DNA of 35,172 nucleotides from Nitrospirota bacterium (GTDB taxonomy: Bacteria; Nitrospirota; Nitrospiria; Nitrospirales; UBA8639), in assembly GCA_027623995.1 (NCBI GenBank), contig JAQBUF010000036.1, forward strand, positions 1-35,172, given 5' to 3'. Under the pieces are notes generated by a model. That model searched no databases. It was not told the DNA's origin and saw nothing but the letters and a program-made list of their open reading frames with translations. Shown piece after piece: positions 1 to 7,661 of the stretch. Position 1 is the first letter of the stretch, and each line of letters begins with the position of its first letter. A program made the position numbers and the translations under genes.

Positions 1-1
1 T

Positions 2-166
2 CGCTATCTCTTGGCTTTGACACGGTATATTCACCGCAATCCGCTGGGAGGTGACTTGGGCCGCAAACCCTTAGCCAGCTTTCCCTGGTCGAGTTATCCC
101 GCCTATATTGCCAAAGCCCCGTCTCCACCTTGGAATTGGGGGTCAGGTCTTGACTTCATACCTTAA
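2..166 (+). pseudogene. Truncated REP-associated transposase fragment
   Basis: Bases 1-133 are a near-identical copy (about six mismatches) of bases 514-646 inside the intact transposase gene just downstream. Read in the same frame they encode the segment with the RYIHRNPLGG motif, then run into unrelated sequence and stop at 164-166. The part upstream lies outside the window. This looks like the remains of an older tandem copy whose 3' part was replaced where the next element begins: the left inverted end of the intact element starts at 142. It may not be expressed. Confidence 0.75.
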
Positions 167-1147
167 AATCTTTAGCGTTGTCCGATGGCCCGTCCGCTTC
201 GTATCCACTTTCAGAATGCCTATTACCATGTCATGAATCGCGGTCGGGGGCGGCAACGGATCTTTGAGTCTCCTGCCGACTACCAGGCCTTTCTCGACAC
301 CCTCGCCGAAGCTGATGAACGCTTTGGTCTGCGCATCCATGCCTATTGCCTGATGGGCAATCATTATCATTTGCTCGTGCAGACGCCACGCGGGAATCTT
401 GCGCGGTGCATGCGGCATGTCAATGGGCTGTATACTCAACGCTACAATCGCTTGCATGACACGGATGGGCCGCTCTTCCGCGGACGATATAAAGCCATTG
501 TGGTCCAAGCGGATCGCTATCTCTTGGCTTTGACACGGTATATTCACCGCAATCCGCTGGGAGGTGACTTGGGCCGCAAACCTTTAGCCAGTTTTCCCTG
601 GTCGAGTTATCCCGCCTATATTGCCCAAGCTCCGTCTCCACCCTGGTTAGTGCGAACCTTCACGTATGAGTTATTAGGCCATCGACGGAAGTATCAGGAG
701 TATCAGCACTATGTCGAAGGCGAGGCGGAAGATCTTCTTGCGGACTTTTATGGGGAGACGTTTCTCAAACCGGTGTTAGGGAGTGAGGCGTTTGTGGCCG
801 GGTTGGTGGGCAAGGAGCAAAAGGCTTCTCCACGACTGGTGAAAGCTCAGGGGCTGGTCCCCAGCCTTGCGACGATTACCCAAGCGGTGGGGACTCAATT
901 GAATGTTCCGGTGAAGCAGCTTAGGCGAGCCGTTCGCGGGCGGGGACCGAAGAACGAAGCGAGATGGTTAGCGGTGTGCCTGTGTCGGGATCTTGGTGGG
1001 TATCCCTTAGCCGAGATTGCCGCCTACTTTGGGATGGGCCATATCAGTGGTGTCAATCGGTGTGTGGGAAAGTTGCGCCAGTTGTTGGCGAGCCATCCTC
1101 GGCTTGCCCAAGCCAAAAAGGTATTAAGGCAAGACTTGACTTCATAG
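142..1147 (+). mobile_element. REP-associated transposase element with inverted ends
   Basis: The transposase gene is bracketed by a 23-bp imperfect inverted repeat. The left copy is 142-164 (begins gtcaggtcttgac) and the right copy is 1118-1140 (ends caagacttgac). The reverse complement of the right copy matches the left at 20 of 23 positions. The right end lies inside the last codons of the transposase gene, so the element is essentially gene plus ends. Paired ends of this kind are expected if the enzyme recognises hairpin-forming single-stranded DNA, as IS200/IS605 and REP transposases do. I did not identify a target duplication, and this family is not expected to make one. Confidence 0.6.
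185..1147 (+). CDS. REP-associated tyrosine transposase (TnpA_REP / Y1_Tnp), DnaA-like C-terminus
   Basis: The 320-residue protein starts with the typical RAYT opening (MARPLRI, then YYHVMNRG). Its HUH metal site is GNHYHLL with His60 and His62. Tyr119 in RYIHRNP, about 59 residues further on, is the expected nucleophile. Y1 enzymes of this class cut and rejoin single-stranded DNA at hairpins. Beyond the roughly 150-residue catalytic domain there is a long extension. Residues about 228-301 resemble DnaA domain IV, with a GPKNEARWLAV segment, a LAEIAAYFG segment, and GHISGV where DnaA has its RDHTTV signature. That extension probably binds double-stranded DNA. The ATG at 185 gives the usual N-terminus; no strong ribosome binding site precedes it. 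The protein looks complete and may be active. Confidence 0.88.
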   Translation: MARPLRIHFQNAYYHVMNRGRGRQRIFESPADYQAFLDTLAEADERFGLRIHAYCLMGNHYHLLVQTPRGNLARCMRHVNGLYTQRYNRLHDTDGPLFRGRYKAIVVQADRYLLALTRYIHRNPLGGDLGRKPLASFPWSSYPAYIAQAPSPPWLVRTFTYELLGHRRKYQEYQHYVEGEAEDLLADFYGETFLKPVLGSEAFVAGLVGKEQKASPRLVKAQGLVPSLATITQAVGTQLNVPVKQLRRAVRGRGPKNEARWLAVCLCRDLGGYPLAEIAAYFGMGHISGVNRCVGKLRQLLASHPRLAQAKKVLRQDLTS

Positions 1148-1286
1148 CCCATAGCCTTACTACTAGAATTCAAAAGTATTCGCGGCATGGTGAGAATCAA
1201 CCCTCCCCTCTGACCAGGCACATGTCCTGAGGAGGAAAAGGGGAGAGTTACGGTTCAGGCATCCTGGCGAATGCTTTCATTTTCAC

Positions 1287-1544
1287 TCACCCAGGGTTCA
1301 GTACCGGGTCCTTTAACCCAAACTCATAACCCTGATAATTCCCACTGATATGCGAATAGCGGCGATTCGCCCATGTACTGACCGTTTCTTTGTCCGCACT
1401 GTAACGCCGGTCTAAGACATCTTGATATTTTAACATATCTCCATCAACTTGAAGGACATCCTCGTCGGTGATTTTGTCCCATTTGGCTTTCAGCGGGTCT
1501 TGCAGGTGTTTCCAAAATCCTGTGAACTGTTGTTGATTCATCAT
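1287..1544 (-). CDS. CsbD-like stress-response protein
   Basis: This is a small 85-residue hydrophilic protein with the CsbD-family pattern: an N-terminal FWKHLQDPLKAKWDKIT segment followed by DEDVLQVDGD and a second tryptophan/arginine-rich half (TWANRRYSHISGNYQGYEFG). CsbD proteins are abundant cytoplasmic general-stress proteins of unknown biochemical role. The start is the first of two consecutive ATG codons, with a GAGGAG ribosome binding site just upstream on the minus strand. The gene stands alone: the transposase ends 140 bp downstream on the other strand, and a 670-bp gene-poor stretch lies upstream. The C-terminal tail is longer than in minimal CsbD proteins. Confidence 0.72.
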   Translation of the reverse strand: MMNQQQFTGFWKHLQDPLKAKWDKITDEDVLQVDGDMLKYQDVLDRRYSADKETVSTWANRRYSHISGNYQGYEFGLKDPVLNPG

Positions 1545-2212
1545 GTTCTCCTCGTCTTATTGGTTGAGTTCCGATCTTGCCCTTAGTGGGGCAGAATCGA
1601 CTTGTGAGTAAATATCATGTGTTATTCGGTCATCATGGATATGCAGGTTCCTACAACCATCAAATATCCCTCCAGAAATGATCTTACGGGGAGGGACTTT
1701 TTACCTCAGCACCGTACTTGTTCAAGAATGATTGTCTGGGAAATCGTCCACTCCTGCCTTCGAGTGGATTGGGCCTAAAGGAAGGCTGCATGGCTGGACG
1801 GCAACACAGAGCAGTCCTAAAGGGATTTTGGAGAGACAGGTGGTCTTCACGACTCCGTTCTTTGACCGTGACGGTCCAGAAAGACCTCTTCAGAAACCTG
1901 ACCTGATGGTCAGCGTTACCGTTACCGTTGAAATACGACAGCAATAGTTGAAAAGAGGTGCGGCGTAGAAGCGACGGGGACGAGGAAGTCAGACGCGCAG
2001 GAGAAGAAAAACGAAGCGCGAGAGATGAGGATGTCAGCGGGGCTCAATACGTCATGGGTTCACGCTAGACCCTATCATGAGGTGAAGTCAAGGAACCCAC
2101 AGGCATTCCCGTGCTTAAGGGGTAGGTCTTCACTGCATACATTCCCATTCTACTGAGCACGACATTCTGAAACGAACCGCTCTGCCAATAATTTCGTTCT
2201 GACTTGCTTGGG
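1545..2212. other. Gene-poor spacer, nothing recognised
   Basis: About 670 bp between the CsbD-like gene and the ACT-domain gene. Open frames here are short, overlap each other on both strands, lack ribosome binding sites and show no family resemblance. The only local structure seen is a short direct repeat (gttacc twice) near 1915-1927. The part next to 1544 should hold the CsbD promoter, but I could not pick convincing -35/-10 boxes. Confidence 0.5.
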
Positions 2213-2740
2213 CTACTTACCCGTTTTTAGGGTGATGTCGATCATCATGTCGTTGGCTAACTGTTCAAGAGCTGTGCGGATTTGTTCGAACCCGACACTG
2301 GCGGGTGGAACCAGCTCAGCCTCGGCACGAAAGAGCCGTTCTCCTGACATGGGCGCACTCTCGATGACCGTCCGGAGTTCTTGCATGCTGACCCCGAGGG
2401 CCGCCAAGGTCCGGGAAATCTCCTGGACGATCCCGGGCCGGTCCTGTCCGACCAACTCGAGTCGCAACGATTCCCGATGGTCTATCACCGCAAGCGACCA
2501 GTCGCTATCGACGACATTCACCGAAAGGCCTCGGTCGGCTAGGGAGGGAAGCGCAGCGATCAGCCCCTCTGCGAGGTCCTCGTGGATGTGGATTTGGACG
2601 ACCCCTGCAAAGTGGCCGGCTAATCGGGTCATCCGACTTTCGTCCCAACTTCCCTCGTGCTGGGCAATTAAATTTGCGAGCGCTTCAACCAGGCCTGGTT
2701 GATCTGTCCCGATGACCGTGAGAACCAATGCACGCGCCAT
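2213..2740 (-). CDS. Two-ACT-domain regulatory protein, GcvR-like
   Basis: The 175-residue protein is made of two ACT domains and little else. The first (about 4-75) opens with LVLTVIGTDQPGLVEALANLI. The second (about 92-170) opens with LRLELVGQDRPGIVQEISRTL. The GxDxPGxV pattern at each first loop is the classic amino-acid-binding ACT signature. The arrangement matches the glycine-cleavage repressor GcvR family, which acts through a partner protein rather than binding DNA itself. No gcvA or glycine-cleavage genes are nearby, so the ligand and partner are unknown. The ATG at 2740 has a good GGGGAGG ribosome binding site nine bases upstream. It is transcribed alone, divergently from the midA-nuo block. 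Confidence 0.82.
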   Translation of the reverse strand: MARALVLTVIGTDQPGLVEALANLIAQHEGSWDESRMTRLAGHFAGVVQIHIHEDLAEGLIAALPSLADRGLSVNVVDSDWSLAVIDHRESLRLELVGQDRPGIVQEISRTLAALGVSMQELRTVIESAPMSGERLFRAEAELVPPASVGFEQIRTALEQLANDMMIDITLKTGK

Positions 2741-2916
2741 ATGTTTTCGTCCTCCCCATCAGAATTGTCTCTTGGAATAGTGGCAAGATGCTGTGTTGTG
2801 CCATACCCCCTGTGGAGCATTTGATTGGCAGAATAAGGCTATCAGGGTTTATCCCATAAAGGAAGGAATTTGGTACAAAGGGAGTAGGTTGAGGTGGCCA
2901 GGAATTTACAGGCATG

Positions 2917-3074
2917 GGGAATGTTCAAAAAAGTTCGTCCAGCAAGGCCGCAGCCCTTTTGGCGCGCGGAGCGTACTCACAGTACGTGAGCACGGCAAAA
3001 GGGCGACAACAAGTCTGTGCGAGCCGCTCCGGCAAGTCCAGAGAACGCCGCTGGCGGCTTTTTTCAACATTCCC
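2917..3074. repeat. Dispersed repeat with inverted ends, copy A (158 bp)
   Basis: This copy is bounded by 17-bp ends, 2917-2933 (gggaatgttcaaaaaag) and 3058-3074, whose reverse complement matches at 16 of 17 positions. Inside are a ccagcaaggccgcagccc block, a small hairpin (ctcac-agtac-gtgag, about 2976-2990) and a gaacgccgctggcggc block. The same modules in the same order appear in copy B at 20964-21183. It looks like a non-autonomous, structured mobile repeat (MITE- or BIME-like). Short open frames across it are by-products of the repeat. Confidence 0.8.
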
Positions 3075-3114
3075 TTGGTTGAGAGTTTCGGCTTGTAAGG
3101 AGTTGACCTGTTGA

Positions 3115-3222
3115 ATGGCCCCACCTCTCCGAATTGAATATCCTGGCGCGGTCTATTATGTGATGAACCGTGGCCTGGCAAGCCGTGTTCCTGGATCCAT
3201 CAATGATGAAACCTTTCTTTAA
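3115..3222 (+). pseudogene. 5' remnant of a REP-associated transposase
   Basis: An ATG at 3115 opens a 35-codon frame beginning MAPPLRIEYPGAVYYVMNRG. This is the characteristic first 20 residues of RAYT transposases and aligns with MARPLRIHFQNAYYHVMNRG of the intact gene at 185. After that, family similarity ends and the frame stops at 3220-3222. No HUH motif follows. The remnant starts only 41 bp after repeat copy A, which suggests the repeat and this transposase once belonged together. It ends in a hairpin (aaccttt/aaaggtt, 3210-3227). Confidence 0.7.
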
Positions 3223-3344
3223 AGGTTCATCGCTTGAAAAGAAACTTGTGGGTGATCTGCTATTTTTCCACTTTTCTAGAATTCCTTATTCTTCGGTCCT
3301 CAAATATTTCTCCTACCTTTGGGGTGGAATGCCCTTCCCTTTTC

Positions 3345-3427
3345 TTGACTAACCCCCAGGGTGAAAGCTAATGTATGCTTCCTTGGGCCTATTGGACCTA
3401 GGCGTATGGGTCCTATGGGATTTTTTG
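3345..3427 (+). promoter_or_regulatory. Possible promoter and attenuator-like leader upstream of midA-nuo
   Basis: TTGACT at 3345-3350 is followed after 18 bp by TAATGT (3369-3374), a plausible but imperfect sigma-70 promoter. Downstream are two short inverted repeats that cannot form together: GCCTA/TAGGC (3387-3391 with 3399-3403) and GGACC/GGTCC (3394-3398 with 3409-3413). Six T residues follow at 3421-3426, seven bases after the second stem. The arrangement resembles a weak antiterminator/terminator pair before a 13-kb respiratory operon. The T-run gap and short stems make this tentative. Confidence 0.25.
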
Positions 3428-3460
3428 TGTCTTAACCCCTGAATTTTTTTGGAATTTATT

Positions 3461-4645
3461 GTGACGCCTTTGTCAGATAAAATTGCTTCTTGGATCCAGG
3501 AAGCCGGTACCCCCATCACCTTTGCACGGTTTATGGACATGGCGCTGTATGATCCCGACCACGGGTATTATACGACGGGTGGTAACCGTGCTCGAACAGG
3601 CGATTCTTCTTCGCCTATAGGTATGGAAGGCGGGGATTTTTACACGGCTCCCTGTGTTTCTCCTTTTCTCGCCAAATCTCTTGTTCGTCAATTGCAAGAA
3701 GTGGATGCGTTGCTCGAAAACCCTCCTGAATTTACTCTGCTTGAAATGGGACCAGGAGAGGGTCGGTTGATTCATGATGTGATCGATGAAATGGCAACGC
3801 AAGATCTTGGGCTGCTTTCTCGGCTCACTGTGATCTTAGTTGAGCGAAGCCCCTATCTTCGTACTTTTCAGGAACAAGCATTATCGGCATACTCCTCACG
3901 CATGAAAATTCACTGGATCGCTGACCTCGACTCACTCGATGCCGAATCATTCGTGGGAGTGGTGGTGTCCAATGAATTGGTCGATGCCTTCCCCGTGCAT
4001 CGAGTGCGGATGGAATCCGAATGCTTGAAAGAAATCTATGTGAATTATGTAGATGGCCAATTTGTTGAGCATCTCGATGAGCCTTCTACTGATGAGTTGC
4101 TGAATACCCTTAAGGCCTTAGATGTGGAGTTGCCGGACGGGATGACGACGGAAATCAATGTGAATGCCGTGGGCTGGATGCAGCAGGTCGCTCGAGTGTT
4201 GCGTCGCGGGGTTGTGCTCACCATTGATTATGGGCATACGAGTCAAGATTATTTTTCTCCCACGAGAAAAGACGGAACCTTAATGTGTTATTACCGTCAT
4301 ACAGTGACGACCAATCCTTATGAGCGTATTGGCGAACAAGACATGACGGCGCATGTGAACTTTTCACGTTTGGCTCAAGTTGGTGACACCGCTGGGCTCA
4401 CGCTGACTGGCTTTACGAATCTGATGCATTTTTTCATGGGTTTGGGGATTGATGAAATGGTGGCCGGCTATGCGCAAGAGTCTGAAGAGGTGAAAGCGGC
4501 TATTGAATTATTGCGCCATCAAGGCATGGGCACCACGTTTAAGGTGCTGGTTCAACATAAAGGCTTGGAAGCTCCCAACCTTCAAGCGCTCAAGCATCGA
4601 GCATTTTTTGATGGCGCGCTAATGCCAGTAAGGTGTCAAGCGTAA
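3461..4645 (+). CDS. midA: MidA/NDUFAF7-family SAM-dependent arginine methyltransferase
   Basis: The protein (394 residues from GTG at 3461) shows the DUF185/MidA pattern: FARFMDMALYDPDHGYY near the N-terminus, then GGDFYTAPCVSPFLAKSL, a SAM-binding LLEMGPGEGR at about 94-103, and a VVSNELVDAFPVHR segment. The human homologue NDUFAF7 is a complex I assembly factor that symmetrically dimethylates an arginine of NDUFS2, the NuoD counterpart. Here the gene sits directly before nuoA (36 bp gap, same strand), which supports the same role. The start is uncertain: a TTG at 3449 adds four residues, but GTG gives the usual MTPL opening. Neither has a strong ribosome binding site. Confidence 0.88.
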   Translation: MTPLSDKIASWIQEAGTPITFARFMDMALYDPDHGYYTTGGNRARTGDSSSPIGMEGGDFYTAPCVSPFLAKSLVRQLQEVDALLENPPEFTLLEMGPGEGRLIHDVIDEMATQDLGLLSRLTVILVERSPYLRTFQEQALSAYSSRMKIHWIADLDSLDAESFVGVVVSNELVDAFPVHRVRMESECLKEIYVNYVDGQFVEHLDEPSTDELLNTLKALDVELPDGMTTEINVNAVGWMQQVARVLRRGVVLTIDYGHTSQDYFSPTRKDGTLMCYYRHTVTTNPYERIGEQDMTAHVNFSRLAQVGDTAGLTLTGFTNLMHFFMGLGIDEMVAGYAQESEEVKAAIELLRHQGMGTTFKVLVQHKGLEAPNLQALKHRAFFDGALMPVRCQA

Positions 4646-4681
4646 GACCTGTTATTTTTCTGGTTCCAAAGGTGGCTGCCA

Positions 4682-5053
4682 ATGGGTAGTGAAGCGGTTC
4701 CATTAAATTATATTCCGATTGCTATTTTTGCCTTGCTTGCCACGGCCTTTGGCGTGGTCTCTCTTGTGGCAGGATATTTTGTACGGCCCAGTCGTCCTTA
4801 CCGCGCGAAGCTCCTTCCTTATGAAAGCGGCAGTCCGTTGTTCTCTGATGCCCGCATTCAATTTCCCATGCGCTATTACATCATCGCGATGCTGTTCGTT
4901 ATTTTCGATATTGAAATTGTCTTCATGTTCCCATGGGCCGTGGCGTTTAAGAAGCTAGGGCTATTGGGGCTCATTGAAATGGGATTGTTTATTGCCATTC
5001 TTGTGGTGGGCTATTGGTACGCTTGGAAAAAAGGCGCATTGGAATGGGACTGA
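4682..5053 (+). CDS. nuoA: NADH-quinone oxidoreductase subunit A
   Basis: The 123-residue membrane subunit has three hydrophobic helices: about 8-30, 62-85 and 93-113. The family loop between helices 1 and 2 carries the YESGSPLFSDARIQFPMRYY segment, normally exposed near the quinone site at the junction of the peripheral and membrane arms. Length is normal for NuoA. The gene follows midA closely, and its stop leads into a spacer entirely filled by a heptamer repeat array before nuoB. A GGTGG lies just upstream of the ATG at 4682. Confidence 0.95.
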   Translation: MGSEAVPLNYIPIAIFALLATAFGVVSLVAGYFVRPSRPYRAKLLPYESGSPLFSDARIQFPMRYYIIAMLFVIFDIEIVFMFPWAVAFKKLGLLGLIEMGLFIAILVVGYWYAWKKGALEWD

Positions 5054-5055
5054 AT

Positions 5056-5160
5056 GCGTATCTCGTATTTCGTGACGCGTATCTTGTAAAAACAAGAATA
5101 ATGAAACACAAGCGACGAAATCCGAACGACGAGATACTAGATACGAGATACGAACGACGA
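5056..5160. repeat. Heptamer inverted array, nuoA-nuoB spacer
   Basis: The left arm has exact 7-bp units from 5056 (gcgtatc, tcgtatt, tcgtgac, gcgtatc, ttgtaaa). The right arm has units ending at 5160 (gatacta, gatacga, gatacga, acgacga). The arms are inverted: 5057-5068 pairs perfectly with 5141-5152 over 12 bp. A small hairpin (cttgt/acaag, 5083-5096) is nested inside. The array takes up nearly the whole 117-bp spacer. The nuoB ribosome binding site (gagg) lies just outside it. Confidence 0.85.
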
Positions 5161-5170
5161 GGTTTTCTAT

Positions 5171-5650
5171 ATGGGAATGCTTGAACGACAGTTTGATGCG
5201 AATGTTCTGACGACCAATCTTGATTATTTGGTGAGTTGGTGTCGGAAGTCGGCTATGTGGCCAATGACCTTTGGCTTGGCCTGTTGTGCGATCGAAATGA
5301 TCGCGTCAGTGTCATCTCGATACGACATCGACCGGTTTGGGGCAGGAGTGTTTCGGGCATCGCCGAGACAATCGGATGTCATGATTGTGGCCGGAACCGT
5401 GTGCCGAAAAATGGCGCCGGTGATTCGGCGTATTTATGATCAAATGGCTGAACCTCGCTATGTGATTTCGATGGGATCCTGTGCGACGTCCGGCAATCAT
5501 TACAATAGCTATAGTGTGGTCCAGGGCGTGGATCAGATTGTGCCAGTTGATGTGTATATAGCCGGCTGTCCTCCACGGCCAGAGGCCTTAATTGATGGAC
5601 TGCTTAAGCTCCAAGAAAAGATTCAAAAAGAAAAAGTGTTTGTGAAATAA
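5171..5650 (+). CDS. nuoB: NADH-quinone oxidoreductase subunit B
   Basis: This 159-residue peripheral-arm subunit carries the N2 [4Fe-4S] cluster, the last electron carrier before quinone. The cluster ligands are visible: the tandem Cys38-Cys39 in ACCAIEM, Cys104 in MGSCATSG and Cys133 in [10 protein letters not shown]. The RASPRQSDV and [13 protein letters not shown] signatures are intact. There is an additional cysteine (Cys78) in GTVCRKMAP. The gene is compact and lacks long extensions. Heptamer arrays fill the spacers on both sides, and a GAGG precedes the ATG at 5171. Confidence 0.97.
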   Translation: MGMLERQFDANVLTTNLDYLVSWCRKSAMWPMTFGLACCAIEMIASVSSRYDIDRFGAGVFRASPRQSDVMIVAGTVCRKMAPVIRRIYDQMAEPRYVISMGSCATSGNHYNSYSVVQGVDQIVPVDVYIAGCPPRPEALIDGLLKLQEKIQKEKVFVK

Positions 5651-5655
5651 CTGGA

Positions 5656-5809
5656 GACGTGATTCGTGAGGCGTAATGCGTGATCCGTACAAAGAAAAAC
5701 GGTTTAGCATTTTGAGCATGATACTTCGTGGATAACGGTTTGAGACTCATAGTATGAATTGGCAGGATGAACTAGAATTTAAACGCATGACGCTTCACGC
5801 ATAACGGGT
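5656..5809. repeat. Heptamer inverted array, nuoB-nuoCD spacer
   Basis: The left arm at 5656-5690 is five 7-bp units (gacgtga, ttcgtga, ggcgtaa, tgcgtga, tccgtac). The right arm at 5782-5809 is four units (aacgcat, gacgctt, cacgcat, aacgggt). The core atgcgtga (5676-5683) pairs with tcacgcat (5795-5802). About 90 bp of unrelated sequence lies between the arms. The right arm stops nine bases before the nuoCD ATG, leaving no clear ribosome binding site for that gene. Confidence 0.8.
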
Positions 5810-5818
5810 TACAATTTT

Positions 5819-7570
5819 ATGCATCGAGTTCTTGAAACATTACAGGCAAAATTTCCTTCCGCAGTGTTGTCCGTGACTGAGGATAAAAAGCGAGGGGACC
5901 TCTCCGCCAAGGTGCGTGCGAAGGACATTCTAGAGGTTGCACGGTACCTGCATGATGACCCAGGGATGGCCTTCGACCATATCACGGATATTTGTTCCGC
6001 CGATTACCCCGATGATGTTGAACGCTTTGAAGTGATTTATCATTTTTTGTCTTTGCCCCATAGTACCCGCATTCGGCTCAAAGCGCGTGTGACCGAAGAT
6101 GAGCCGACGATTGGAACTGTGACCCCCATTTGGAAAGGTGCAGAATTCCTTGAGCGTGAAGTGTACGACCTCATGGGTATCAAATTTGAAGGACACCCTG
6201 ATCTTCGGCGAATCCTTTTGCCGGAAGACTATGATGAGGGGCATCCCTTACGAAAAGATTTTCCAGCCGAGGGTAAGGGCTGGCGAAGTCGGTTTGAATT
6301 CCTGCCACGTTTAGATGAACCAGAAAGCGAATGGTCTGAAGAGGAAATTCCTGATGATCAGCGTCATATGTTCATGGCCGGTGATACACCAGGAAGTTCG
6401 AAACGCAAAACTGAAATGCTGTTGAATATGGGGCCTCAACATCCTAGTACTCATGGAGTGTTGCGGGTGGTGCTGGAACTCGATGGCGAGCGAGTTTCCA
6501 AAGCCATTCCCGATATGGGCTATCTGCATCGTGGAGTGGAGAAACTCGCCGAGGGTTTACACTACATGCAGGTGATTCCCCATACCGATCGGCTGGACTA
6601 TACCTGTGCCATGACCAATAACTACGCCTACGTACGGGCCGTGGAAAAATTGGTTGGTGTCGAAATCCCCGAGCGTGCCGAATATGTGCGAACGGTTGTT
6701 GCCGAAATGCAGCGCATCATCGGCCATTTGTTTTGGTTGGGGACTCAGGCTCTTGATATTGGGGCGATGACGGTGTTCTTTTGGACGTTTCGGGAACGAG
6801 AAGTGTTGCTCGATATGTTCGAGAAACTCTGTGGTGCCCGCTTAACGCTAAATTATTATCGTATCGGTGGTGTTGATAGTGACTTGACGCCGGAAATCAT
6901 TGAGTCGCTCAAAGAGTTTTTGAAAACATTTCCTGAGCATATGAAAGAATACGATACTCTTCTTCAAACGAACCGTATTTGGATTTCACGTACCAAAGAT
7001 GTTGCGGTGATTTCAGGAGAAGACGCTATTAACTTTGGGCTGACGGGGCCATCTCTTCGTGGGTCAGGTGTTTCCTATGATATCCGGAAGATGGAACCCT
7101 ATGGTGTCTACGATCGAGTTGAATGGGATGTGCCGGTTGGCAAGAATGGCGATACCTACGATCGGTATTGGATTCGGGTTGAGGAAATGCGGCAAAGCGC
7201 ACGAATCATTGAGCAATGTCTCGAACAAATGCCAGAGGGCCCAATTATCGCTGACCTTCCGCAAGTGATTCCACCACCGAAGCAGAAGGTCATGCGAGAT
7301 ATGGAGAGCTTGATTCACCATTTCATTATTTTCACCCAAGGCTTCAAGCCGCCCAAAGGGGAAACCTATTGCGCCACGGAAGTGCCCAAAGGAGAATTAG
7401 GATTCTTCTTGATTAGTGATGGCGGACCAAGGCCCTATCGAATGAAAATTCGCTCTCCATCGTTTGTGCACATGGGTGCGTTTGATTTTATGGCACGCGG
7501 ATATTTAATCTCAGACATCATTACCATCTTCGGTACCTACGATATCGTGATGGGGGAATGCGATCGATGA
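5819..7570 (+). CDS. nuoCD: NADH-quinone oxidoreductase fused subunit C/D
   Basis: This 583-residue protein joins NuoC and NuoD. Residues 1 to about 165 are the 30-kDa subunit, ending in its signature around YDLMGIKFEGHPDLRR and GHPLRKDFP. A linker at about 166-196 is followed by the 49-kDa subunit, beginning LLNMGPQHPSTHGV and ending IVMGECDR. The D part lines the quinone pocket with NuoB. Arg238 in YLHRGVEKL corresponds to the NDUFS2 arginine that NDUFAF7 methylates in mammals, and the MidA homologue is encoded two genes upstream. The C/D fusion is also known in enterobacteria. The ATG at 5819 has no obvious ribosome binding site, as the upstream spacer is a heptamer array. Confidence 0.97.
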   Translation: MHRVLETLQAKFPSAVLSVTEDKKRGDLSAKVRAKDILEVARYLHDDPGMAFDHITDICSADYPDDVERFEVIYHFLSLPHSTRIRLKARVTEDEPTIGTVTPIWKGAEFLEREVYDLMGIKFEGHPDLRRILLPEDYDEGHPLRKDFPAEGKGWRSRFEFLPRLDEPESEWSEEEIPDDQRHMFMAGDTPGSSKRKTEMLLNMGPQHPSTHGVLRVVLELDGERVSKAIPDMGYLHRGVEKLAEGLHYMQVIPHTDRLDYTCAMTNNYAYVRAVEKLVGVEIPERAEYVRTVVAEMQRIIGHLFWLGTQALDIGAMTVFFWTFREREVLLDMFEKLCGARLTLNYYRIGGVDSDLTPEIIESLKEFLKTFPEHMKEYDTLLQTNRIWISRTKDVAVISGEDAINFGLTGPSLRGSGVSYDIRKMEPYGVYDRVEWDVPVGKNGDTYDRYWIRVEEMRQSARIIEQCLEQMPEGPIIADLPQVIPPPKQKVMRDMESLIHHFIIFTQGFKPPKGETYCATEVPKGELGFFLISDGGPRPYRMKIRSPSFVHMGAFDFMARGYLISDIITIFGTYDIVMGECDR

Positions 7571-7572
7571 AG

Positions 7573-7653
7573 AACGTGAAGCGTGAAGCGAAAGGCGTGA
7601 AGCGAATGAAGGAATCCCTACGCATTACGCATCACTCATTACGCATCACGACT
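7573..7653. repeat. Heptamer inverted array, nuoCD-nuoE spacer
   Basis: The left arm runs in exact 7-bp units from 7573 (aacgtga, agcgtga, agcgaaa, ggcgtga, agcgaat, gaaggaa). The right arm runs 7619-7653 (tacgcat, tacgcat, cactcat, tacgcat, cacgact). Bases 7575-7604 match the reverse complement of 7621-7650 at 21 of 30 positions, with mismatches recurring in heptad register. The array fills almost the entire 91-bp spacer. Only gaggcatc, the nuoE ribosome binding region, follows it. Confidence 0.85.
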
Positions 7654-7661
7654 GAGGCATC

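Noticed and set aside
1684-1947. Overlapping plus- and minus-strand frames of 62-86 codons
   Set aside because: They compete on both strands in the same DNA, with no ribosome binding sites and no recognisable family.
2793-3181. Several open frames of 66-101 codons on both strands
   Set aside because: They run across dispersed repeat copy A. Equivalent frames occur in copy B, so they reflect the repeat sequence and not genes.
5056-5160. Heptamer arrays as a CRISPR array or plasmid-type iterons
   Set aside because: Units are 7 bp, degenerate and contiguous without spacers, and they occur in facing arms. No cas, rep or origin genes are nearby.
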